A stretch of DNA of 51,144 bases from an uncultured Lachnospiraceae bacterium (lineage in GTDB: Bacteria; Bacillota; Clostridia; Lachnospirales; Lachnospiraceae), in NCBI GenBank assembly GCA_946040795.1, contig CAMGCK010000004.1, positions 1 through 51,144 on the forward strand. The letters are read 5' to 3'. The position numbers were made by a program, and so were the translations under genes. Positions 1-6,482 of the stretch are shown here, in pieces. Under the pieces are notes generated by a model. The model saw only the letters and a list, made by a program, of their open reading frames with translations, made no database searches and was not told the DNA's origin. The stretch's first letter is position 1. Every line of letters begins with the position of its first letter.

Positions 1-2
1 TG

Positions 3-872
3 GTGCTGACGGGGTATCTGAAGTGCCAGAAAGAGTGGAGCGGGAGTTATTACCGCTCATTGGTTCCGATCCTCATAAGCTATGTACTGATATCGATCCT
101 GCATCTCTTTTACAAGATCTTTTACGAAGGGGGGCACATGAGCGCGGGACAATGGATCCTGCAGTTTACGGATTTTCAGCTGGCGACCTATGGCTGGTAT
201 GTGGGGATGTACATCGGCCTGTTTTTATTAAGCCCGCTCTTAAATCGAATCTGGAACAGCTGCCGAACGCACCGGGAACATCTGGGAGTGGTTCTCACAC
301 TTACGGCGGTGACCTTCATTCCGGCCGCGGTGAATACCATATTAGCGGTGGAAGAAAAACTTCTTCCGGCGTACTTTACGAAAATGTATTATATTTCGTA
401 TTATTTCATCGGCTGTTATATTCGCACATACCGGCCGAAAGTAAAGCGGAGTCTGCTGATGCTGATGATCCTCACGATCAGCGTGTGTATCACCGTTGTA
501 AATCTCTGCACCCGAACCAAGGCTGCCGATTTTTATACCGGATATTCTCCGAGCTATGATCATCTATTGACGGCAATTATGACGACCTGCATGTTTCTTT
601 TGCTGTATTCTTTTGATACAAAACGGGAATGGGTGAAGCGGGCGGCGGCTCGGATCTCGGGCGGGATTTTTGAGATGTACCTCATGTCCTATATGTTCGA
701 CCGCGTGATCTATGGTCTGTATCCGAAGCAGGGGGCTATGAGTGCGTATCTGACGAAGGGGCTGTGGATGGTCACAGCGGTGTTTGTTCTGTCCTGGGTG
801 ACGGGGATGGGAGTGCATGTGGTAAGTGTGTGGATAGCAAAACAAATTGGAAAGGTGCAAGGCCGCGGTTAG
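3..872 (+). CDS. Acyltransferase-3 family membrane protein, 5' truncated by window edge
   Basis: The readable 289 codons encode an integral membrane protein with about seven or eight hydrophobic helices, several containing WYVGMYIGLFLLSPLLNR-like stretches typical of acyltransferase-3 (OafA/WecH/ICA-type) enzymes, which O-acylate surface sugars or lipids at the cytoplasmic membrane. The reading frame is open to the left edge and starts with GTG at position 3 without a visible ribosome site, so the true N terminus, including the catalytic His expected in helix 1, lies outside the window. Families of this type usually run to about 330-380 residues, so roughly 50-90 residues are missing. The last helix ends close to the stop at 870-872. 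No partner gene is visible. The family assignment comes from helix pattern and the YxxGMYIGL segment; the substrate cannot be inferred. Confidence 0.7.
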   Translation: MLTGYLKCQKEWSGSYYRSLVPILISYVLISILHLFYKIFYEGGHMSAGQWILQFTDFQLATYGWYVGMYIGLFLLSPLLNRIWNSCRTHREHLGVVLTLTAVTFIPAAVNTILAVEEKLLPAYFTKMYYISYYFIGCYIRTYRPKVKRSLLMLMILTISVCITVVNLCTRTKAADFYTGYSPSYDHLLTAIMTTCMFLLLYSFDTKREWVKRAAARISGGIFEMYLMSYMFDRVIYGLYPKQGAMSAYLTKGLWMVTAVFVLSWVTGMGVHVVSVWIAKQIGKVQGRG

Positions 873-943
873 TCGTAACGTTTTGCTTCGAAGAGTAGTG
901 GCCAATCACACCATTGGTTATCACAGCATATCAAACAACAAAA

Positions 944-971
944 AAGAACCGCACCTTTCGGTGCGGTTCTT
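944..971 (-). terminator. Rho-independent terminator of the tRNA-Glu gene
   Basis: A 12-bp perfect inverted repeat (944-955 with 960-971) encloses a TTTC/GAAA tetraloop. Read on the minus strand, the stem is followed directly by a run of T residues (the A run at 939-945). It lies 10 nt beyond the tRNA 3' end, so it terminates the minus-strand tRNA transcript. It could also act weakly on the acyltransferase transcript arriving from the left. Confidence 0.9.
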
Positions 972-980
972 TCGTTTAAA

Positions 981-1052
981 TAGCTCGTACGAGAATCGAA
1001 CTCGTGTTTCCGCCTTGAGAGGGCGGCGTCTTAGCCTCTTGACCAACGGGCC
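981..1052 (-). tRNA. tRNA-Glu, anticodon CUC
   Basis: The minus strand folds into a 72-nt cloverleaf. The D arm has GTC/GAC stem pairs, the anticodon stem is CCGCC/GGCGG with loop CTCTCAA (anticodon CUC at positions 34-36), and the T arm is ACGAG/CTCGT with loop TTCGATT. The 5' sequence GGCCCGTTGGTCAAG matches bacterial tRNA-Glu. CUC reads GAG codons, so this is probably the minor Glu isoacceptor beside a UUC species elsewhere. No CCA is encoded after discriminator A. The acceptor stem has a C4 x A69 mismatch and a G1-U72 wobble. A consensus promoter lies upstream (1076-1104) and a terminator downstream (944-971), so it is a stand-alone transcription unit. Confidence 0.92.
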
Positions 1053-1075
1053 ACAATTGCATCAGAAACAGTGAT

Positions 1076-1104
1076 ATAATATCAAAGGGATATATAAATG
1101 TCAA
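1076..1104 (-). promoter_or_regulatory. Sigma-A-type promoter of the tRNA-Glu gene
   Basis: On the minus strand, TTGACA (1099-1104) is followed after exactly 17 nt by TATTAT (1076-1081). The expected start site is about 1069, giving a roughly 17-nt leader before the mature tRNA 5' end at 1052. Confidence 0.8.
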
Positions 1105-1125
1105 GCACTAATTTTAAGAATTTTC

Positions 1126-1195
1126 AAATTGTCTGAAAAGTGTATTTATGGTACACGAAATTGTCTGAAAAATTGTATTCGTTTGTGTGGCACAC
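1126..1195 (+). repeat. Direct repeats and small palindrome in the upp upstream region
   Basis: A 14-bp direct repeat, AAATTGTCTGAAAA, occurs at 1126-1139 and 1158-1171. The two copies are 32 bp apart, about three helical turns, so they present the same DNA face. A separate 11-bp palindrome, GTGTGGCACAC, lies at 1185-1195, 13 bp before the upp -35 box. The remainder of the gene-free stretch 873-1270 holds the tRNA gene and its signals and the upp promoter. A regulator binding here is inference. Confidence 0.5.
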
Positions 1196-1208
1196 CATGC
1201 AAATATCG

Positions 1209-1237
1209 TTGACACTGTCCTTCAAAAAGCATAAAAT
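1209..1237 (+). promoter_or_regulatory. Promoter of upp
   Basis: TTGACA (1209-1214), a 17-bp spacer and TAAAAT (1232-1237) form a near-consensus sigma-A promoter. Transcription should start near 1244. This lies downstream of the in-frame ATG at 1238, which therefore cannot be the translation start, and upstream of the ribosome site at about 1252-1261. Confidence 0.85.
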
Positions 1238-1270
1238 ATGATACAGAAATTACGAAAGGACGTAAACCAT

Positions 1271-1927
1271 ATGGCTATTGAAAATGTATACGGACCGAAA
1301 GATAATGTATTTATTCAGGATCATCCGCTGATTCAGCACAAGATCACCAAGTTAAGAGATATAAACACCGGAACCAACGAGTTCCGTAAGCTGGTAGAAG
1401 AGATCGCAATGCTAATCGGCTTCGAAGCGCTTCACGATCTTCCGCTGGAAGATGTGGAAGTTAAAACCCCCATCGAGACCTGCATGAGCCCGATGATCTC
1501 CGGTAAGAAGATGGCCATCGTGCCGATCCTCCGTGCCGGCCTGGGCATGGTCGGCGGTATTACCGCGCTGACCCCCTCCGCAAAGATCGGCCACATCGGC
1601 ATGTATCGTGACGAAGAGACCCATGAACCGCACGAGTACTACTGCAAGCTTCCGAGCCCCATCGAAGAGCGTACCATCGTCGTTGTTGACCCGATGCTCG
1701 CAACCGGCGGTTCTGCAGCTGATGCCATCGACCTCATCAAGGAACGCGGCGGCAAGCACATCAAGTTCCTTTGCATCATCGCTGCACCGGAAGGCATCAA
1801 GCGCCTGCACGAGGCTCATCCGGATGTTCAGATCTACGTCGGCCATCTGGACCGCGAACTGAACTCCGCAGCTTACATCTGCCCGGGCCTTGGCGATGCC
1901 GGCGACCGTATCTTCGGTACGAAGTAA
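1271..1927 (+). CDS. upp: Uracil phosphoribosyltransferase
   Basis: This 218-residue cytoplasmic enzyme converts uracil plus PRPP to UMP in pyrimidine salvage. The PRPP-binding loop [10 protein letters not shown] lies at residues 140-149, and the C-terminal uracil-binding region ends in [17 protein letters not shown], both characteristic of Upp. Length matches the usual 207-215 residues. The start is set at ATG 1271, preceded by ACGAAAGGAC at 1252-1261. An in-frame ATG at 1238 overlaps the end of the promoter and would not be transcribed. The gene stands alone between its own promoter and a terminator at 1940-2004. Uracil or PRPP control is known for upp in other Firmicutes, but no PyrR-type leader is visible here; the direct repeats upstream are the only regulatory candidates. 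Confidence 0.96.
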   Translation: MAIENVYGPKDNVFIQDHPLIQHKITKLRDINTGTNEFRKLVEEIAMLIGFEALHDLPLEDVEVKTPIETCMSPMISGKKMAIVPILRAGLGMVGGITALTPSAKIGHIGMYRDEETHEPHEYYCKLPSPIEERTIVVVDPMLATGGSAADAIDLIKERGGKHIKFLCIIAAPEGIKRLHEAHPDVQIYVGHLDRELNSAAYICPGLGDAGDRIFGTK

Positions 1928-1939
1928 GAAAAACGATTA

Positions 1940-2004
1940 ATGGGATCTTTGGCTGCTTGCTGCAGCACAAAAGGGTGCAGCGGCAGAAGAAGGTCCCATT
2001 TTTT
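1940..2004 (+). terminator. Terminator after upp
   Basis: An outer stem, ATGGGATCTT with AAGGTCCCAT (one bulge), closes over inner GCTGC/GCAGC pairings and is followed by TTTTTT at about 1999-2004. It starts 12 nt after the upp stop. Confidence 0.8.
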
Positions 2005-2082
2005 GATTAAAACCAGTGGATTCGTACGTGGTTCGAAAAGGAACGAATGGTCTTGTGTTTGATCTCGTGAAAGGGTAATAAT

Positions 2083-3291
2083 ATGAAAAAGTTAGCAACT
2101 AATTTGATGGTGTTATTTTTGGGAACTATAGTACTATTTCAAATGGAGACACATGCTCAAGGTGTTTACAGGATAAAGAATTACGATAGTATAGGGGGCG
2201 AGGAATCAACCGATAATTTAACTAAATACGATAAAATATACAAATTATTTGAGGAGTCAGATAATATTTTATCTCAAAACTATGCGGGCGCATATGTGGA
2301 TGATCAGGGGCAACTTAATATACTTATTGTTGATGAACTGAATGAGGTGATCAATTATTTAGAGAGTTTTTTTTCGCTTGATGGTGTAGTGTTTTTAGAA
2401 GGAAAATACAGATATAAAGATCTTTTAGCAACTCAGCACGTAATAGATGATTATATTATCGAACAGATGGATAAAAAGGACTTTGATTCTGGAATCGAAC
2501 TACCAGAATTAATGGATTATTATCCAAGTACGTGGATAGATGAAATAAACAATCAATTGGTTGTGCGATTCTATATGTCAGATGATTTGACCTTAGTGGA
2601 TCAGGCAATTGATCTATTTGAGAAAGAATTTGGAAAGCTGGAATACATTGAGTATCAAACAAGATCAGAACTCAGTTCATCGGCTTGTGCTACTGTTTCT
2701 CCGGGAATGTCACTAGATACGCAAAGTTTCATTAGCAATACAACATGTAGTGTTGGTTATAGAGCAATTAGGAATGGTTCTGAGTATGGTTTTGTTACTT
2801 GTGGACATGGGCTCAGCGTTGAAGGCGATATATTGGTGGGAAGTAACCATATTGGAGACGTGACTTCTGTTATGTATGGAAATGGGCTTCCGGGCGATGC
2901 GAGCTTTGTGAAGCTTAAAGCAAATAATACATGTGATAATGCTGTTATGTACACATCGCCTAATCTTTATCTATTTGGTAGTTTAGGAAATTACGCAGTT
3001 GGTAATATTTTGTACAAATCAGGAGGAACAACGCATATTTCTTCCGGTACTATACAAAGTATTCATTTTAGTGATTATATTACATTCAATAATACTACCT
3101 ACTATTTTATTGAATTGATTTCTGCTTCAGGAAGTTTTGTATCACCGGGAGATAGCGGGGGAGTCGCATATGTAAAACATACATCCACAACAGGATATGT
3201 CATTGGTATCACTACAGCAAAAGCGCCGACTTATTCGCTGTTTTCGAAAGCTAGTTACATCAATGCAACATTATCTTTGAGTTCATACTGA
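2083..3291 (+). CDS. Secreted trypsin-like serine protease with N-terminal propeptide
   Basis: The 402-residue product begins with a signal peptide (about residues 1-25, positive start then LMVLFLGTIVLF, probable cleavage after AHAQ-like sequence). Residues about 27-200 look like a charged pro-region, and about 205-400 form a chymotrypsin-fold (S1) domain. The apparent triad is His242 (VTCGHG), Asp272 (GDASFVK) and Ser358 (SPGDSGG). This layout resembles the streptogrisin/alpha-lytic protease group, in which the pro-region aids folding; that comparison is inference. Codon use is distinctly AT-rich compared with upp upstream and the housekeeping genes downstream, suggesting horizontal acquisition. 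The ribosome site is GAAAGGG about 8 nt before ATG 2083. A lipoprotein gene follows after 18 nt. Substrate unknown. Confidence 0.85.
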   Translation: MKKLATNLMVLFLGTIVLFQMETHAQGVYRIKNYDSIGGEESTDNLTKYDKIYKLFEESDNILSQNYAGAYVDDQGQLNILIVDELNEVINYLESFFSLDGVVFLEGKYRYKDLLATQHVIDDYIIEQMDKKDFDSGIELPELMDYYPSTWIDEINNQLVVRFYMSDDLTLVDQAIDLFEKEFGKLEYIEYQTRSELSSSACATVSPGMSLDTQSFISNTTCSVGYRAIRNGSEYGFVTCGHGLSVEGDILVGSNHIGDVTSVMYGNGLPGDASFVKLKANNTCDNAVMYTSPNLYLFGSLGNYAVGNILYKSGGTTHISSGTIQSIHFSDYITFNNTTYYFIELISASGSFVSPGDSGGVAYVKHTSTTGYVIGITTAKAPTYSLFSKASYINATLSLSSY

Positions 3292-3309
3292 TTGATGAGG
3301 TAACTCATA

Positions 3310-4374
3310 ATGACATTTGCAAAGACAAAACGTTTATTATCATTCCTGTTGCTTCTTTCAGGCGTCATATTGACATCCTGCAGCAATTATGATGCCCCGG
3401 CCAAACGCTATCTTCAGGACCTCGGTATAACAAACAGCAAGGTGGAGATCCTTGGACTTGAAAGCCTGCAGGCACAAGAGCTTTCAAGAAGAACGATTCA
3501 TAACTCTGAGATTTTTTCTCCTGAATTCTCCAATATGGAAGGATATGACGTCCGGAGCTCCGAAAAAGAGTTCTGTGAGATCGGCGATCTGATTCGTGTT
3601 GACTGTGTGCTGGAGGATGCAAGCGGAAAAGGGTTCTATCAGGATACCGGTATATACTATGTCATCGGAACTGAATGCTTTGACATGGCAGCCAATGCAA
3701 TTGCCGGAAAAAAACGCGGTGAATCCATCGTTTACAACACGGAGGAATCAACGAATTATCTTTTCAAAGATCTTGCTGAAAAGCAGGTACAGCTGGTGCT
3801 TGTTGAGATCTACGATGCCTCCGAACGGGAAAAAATGAAATATTCGGATTTCCATCACTATGATACAATTGCCGAGCTTTATCAGGAGGCATGGCAGCAA
3901 GGCTATTACAGAATGGGAATTGACCATGGCTTGGGAAGAGAAACCAGGGCCAGAGGGATACTGGTCAATTGTTCAAAATTCAGTATCAATGATTCGGACA
4001 ATGAGGCACTTAAGGCTGAGAGAGTGATTGATGATCTGGCAGAGCATGGGAATCGGTTCCTTTCAGAAGAGGAAAGTCTGATGGAACTGTATGAAGCGAA
4101 ATCGGAGATGTTATCCGGCTTCAGTGAAATTACGCTGCTGGAAACGAATTCCGATCTGATGTTTGAACATTGGGTAAGCGAGGTGCTTGCTATCGGCGAA
4201 ACGGCAAAGCAGCTTCATGTTCGTGTTTCATCACGGGAGATCAAAGCTTACGCAGAAGCGCATCACTATGAAATGACGGACCGCCTCTCAAAAGACCGTG
4301 CAGCATACTGGTGCCTGCGAAATAAAGTCCTGGAAACACTATGTCCTATGGAAAAGGATGTGTTTAGTGACTGA
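3310..4374 (+). CDS. Lipoprotein with FKBP/trigger-factor-like segment
   Basis: A 354-residue predicted lipoprotein. The N-terminal hydrophobic segment ends in lipobox L21-T22-S23-C24, so Cys24 should be lipidated on the outer face of the membrane. Residues about 88-170 (GDLIRVDC ... YYVIGTECFDMAANAIAGKKRGESI) follow the strand pattern of FKBP-type domains as seen in trigger factor, though key active-site aromatic residues are not obvious. The C-terminal part (about 190-354) is mostly helical and charged and resembles the SurA/trigger-factor chaperone helices in character only. It lies 18 nt after the secreted protease with GAGG at 3297-3300, so both are probably co-transcribed; a foldase role for the protease is a reasonable inference. 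Base composition is closer to the host than that of the protease. Confidence 0.65.
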   Translation: MTFAKTKRLLSFLLLLSGVILTSCSNYDAPAKRYLQDLGITNSKVEILGLESLQAQELSRRTIHNSEIFSPEFSNMEGYDVRSSEKEFCEIGDLIRVDCVLEDASGKGFYQDTGIYYVIGTECFDMAANAIAGKKRGESIVYNTEESTNYLFKDLAEKQVQLVLVEIYDASEREKMKYSDFHHYDTIAELYQEAWQQGYYRMGIDHGLGRETRARGILVNCSKFSINDSDNEALKAERVIDDLAEHGNRFLSEEESLMELYEAKSEMLSGFSEITLLETNSDLMFEHWVSEVLAIGETAKQLHVRVSSREIKAYAEAHHYEMTDRLSKDRAAYWCLRNKVLETLCPMEKDVFSD

Positions 4375-4467
4375 CAAAATGATACATAAGCATCCCAATC
4401 AAGAATCATGGGAATCGATTTTCCGGGTCAGATGCAGTATTTGAGAGAATAAACTTTGGAGGAATCA

Positions 4468-5118
4468 ATGAACGAGCGGCTTACCGGCGCCATGATCCGT
4501 CGCGCGCGCCTTGAAAAGAACTGGAGTCAGGAGGGCCTGTGCCGGGATATCTGTGCGGGGTCCTATCTTTCAAGGATCGAACAGGGGAAAGTGGAGGCGG
4601 CCTCTGAAGTAATGCGGCGCTGATCCGCGGACTCATGGACGGCAGACCGGCCGATGCTTCCTGGGAAATCTTTTTCGATGAGCGGCAGCTTGCCATTCAA
4701 AGGTCGCTTCAGGGGGAGACAGAGAGTGCGCCGCGCTTATGACTATTTTTTCTCAGTGGAAGCACCCAATGCGCTGGAACTGCATAAACTTGCGATCTGC
4801 TGCGAACAGCTGGGATATCGCAATGAGGCATTGGCGGCGCTTGAAAAGGCGGCTGTTTCCGACGTGGACGGTTGCTCGGTCAGTCAGAAGCTTTTCGATC
4901 AGATGTGCGGCTTGGTCCGTTTCCGACTGACGAACGTACATTACATCGAGAATCCGGCGTACGGTGCACTTCTGACGGGGGTGTTTGCGGAATGCAGAAA
5001 GACACTCCCCGTCGGTTTTGCGGCCTTCCATCTCCCCTGGATGCTGGAGTTTTATACCATGTCCAGGCAATACCGGGCGGCGTATGAGCTGCTGAAGGAA
5101 TTTCCCGGAAGAGCATGA
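4468..5118 (+). pseudogene. Broken XRE-family regulator with TPR-like tail
   Basis: ATG 4468, with TTGGAGG upstream, opens an HTH_3/XRE domain (MNERLTGAMIRRARLEKNWS ... SYLSRIEQGK) that stops at TGA 4621-4623. The continuation LIRGLMDGRPADASWEIFFD is read in another frame (from 4620) until TGA 4740-4742. From about 4729 the original frame resumes with a helical TPR-like region (NALELHKLAICCEQLGYRNE and later) ending at 5116-5118. A further frame extends plausible sequence to TGA 5156-5158. Two or three shifts are therefore needed to restore one protein of about 225 residues. Intact relatives of this type (Rgg/PlcR-like, HTH plus helical repeats) are usually 280-300 residues. Programmed frameshifting is less likely because no slippery heptamer stands out. 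The gene is probably non-functional. Confidence 0.75.
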
Positions 5119-5215
5119 GTATAAAGCTGCGGGGCTGGAAACTGCAGCGGGATGCTGAATAAACGGAATGATCATGAAGCTGTTTTCATGAAAATATATT
5201 ATTAATAAAGCTAAA

Positions 5216-5259
5216 CCTGCATATCCGTGAAATATTTTCACAAATATGCAGGCTTTTTT
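5216..5259 (+). terminator. Terminator after the broken regulator
   Basis: The stem CCTGCATAT (5216-5224) pairs with ATATGCAGG (5244-5252). An inner GTGAAA/TTTCAC hairpin extends it, and CTTTTTT follows (5253-5259). Confidence 0.85.
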
Positions 5260-5326
5260 CTTACTTAACGGATGTGCTATGCTTATCCTGCGGAGCCGAC
5301 CGTGCTCCGATGGGAGGTATCTGAAC

Positions 5327-6249
5327 ATGAAGAAAACACTTTGGACACGTAATTTCACATTGGTGACTGCAGCCACCGCCATGGGCTCCGCAGGTGCCAT
5401 CTTTGCGGGCTTTGCATTGTCATTTCTGGTATTTGATGAAACCGGAAGTACATTTGCATCGGCGCTCATCCTGGCGATCCAGTGGGTGCCGGGATTTCTG
5501 ATTCCGCTTGCCATGGCACCTGTGATGGACCGACTGCCGCGTAATCCTTTCCTGGTGGGCGGCGATGTGATCAATGGCATTCTGTACGCACTTGCGGGGC
5601 TGTTTTTGTTGAAATATGAGTTTACTTACAGAGGCTATCTGGTGTTTTCCTTGATCCTGGCCTCGCTGGGCGCTTTTGACCAGCTGGCCTATGACAGCAT
5701 TTATCCGAAGCTGATCCCGGAGGGCATGGAGGAGAAGGGCTATTCACCGCTTCTCATTGCCGGCTTCCGGACGATCCCCGGCCTCACCGCGGCCATGTAT
5801 TCCCTGTTTTCCGTGGCGGAGTTTCTGGGACGGAGCATCGGCGGAACCGTACGCTATACCACGGAAATGCCGAAGGAAAAGAAATTCGGATTTACTTTTG
5901 CGTTTATATGTTTTATGAGACGATGGACATGATCCTTCTCTGGATCCCGTACCCGTTCATGCTGTTGAACCGGGCAGTGACCGGTTTCCTGGGCATTAAC
6001 AGCGCCACCATGCGGGAAGCGGCGGTGCAGCGGTATCTGCCGTATCGGATCCGTTCCAGGATCTATGCCTATCAGAGTGTGACCATTACCATCATGTCTG
6101 CTGTTTTCACGCTGATCCTGGGTGCGCTGGGAGAGATCATGGATTACCGGATGTGCGTGACCGTGGGTGCGGCTGTGACGCTTATTGCATGTCTGCTCAC
6201 GATTTTCAGGAACAGAGTTGAGGTGCGTAAGATCTACGAAGCGGAATAA
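5327..6249 (+). pseudogene. MFS transporter remnant, frameshifted and internally deleted
   Basis: ATG 5327 follows GGGAGG (5311-5316). The first frame encodes about five transmembrane helices of a major-facilitator drug-type permease (MFS_3 character) and then runs out of frame to a TGA at 5930-5932. Near 5893-5908 the frame shifts to one that reads through 6249 and supplies the last three helices (FMLLNRAVTGFLGINSATMR, then two more). Together they total about 305 residues, whereas complete permeases of this family have about 400-420 and twelve helices, so roughly 100 residues with the central loop and helices 6-9 appear to be missing. An internal deletion joined out of frame explains both features. 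Neither fragment should transport. It lies beside another broken gene (4468-5118), so this stretch is decaying. Confidence 0.8.
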
Positions 6250-6355
6250 GACTTACTGACATTTCAAAGCAGAAGTGCGTTCGGTGAATTTACGCGGCGA
6301 AGCGCTGCATCAGCTGATTTCTGCGGGTGTAACCCTCCAATTTAGTCGGTGACTC

Positions 6356-6384
6356 TTGCCAACCCCCGCTTTTTTCGATATAAT
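6356..6384 (+). promoter_or_regulatory. Promoter of the priA operon
   Basis: TTGCCA (6356-6361), a 17-bp spacer and a perfect TATAAT (6379-6384) lie about 100 nt before priA. The expected start is near 6391, leaving a leader of about 92 nt. The rest of 6250-6482 shows no gene. Confidence 0.8.
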
Positions 6385-6482
6385 AAATTGTTATTATGCG
6401 TAATTTTGCGCATTGATGATTTGAAACGCTGATCTGTACGCCGGGATTCTTTGGATCACGGCAGGATCCGGAAGGGAGAAGC

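Noticed and set aside
981-1052. tRNA-Glu as an integration site of a mobile element
   Set aside because: No integrase and no repeated tRNA 3' fragment were seen nearby.
1238-1270. Longer upp start at ATG 1238
   Set aside because: It abuts the -10 box and lies upstream of the predicted transcription start; ATG 1271 has the ribosome site.
4620-4742. Programmed frameshift in the HTH regulator
   Set aside because: No slippery heptamer is visible and at least two shifts are needed, so decay is more likely.
4753-5580. Minus-strand frame of 275 codons
   Set aside because: It runs against a pseudogene, a terminator and the MFS remnant, with no domain.
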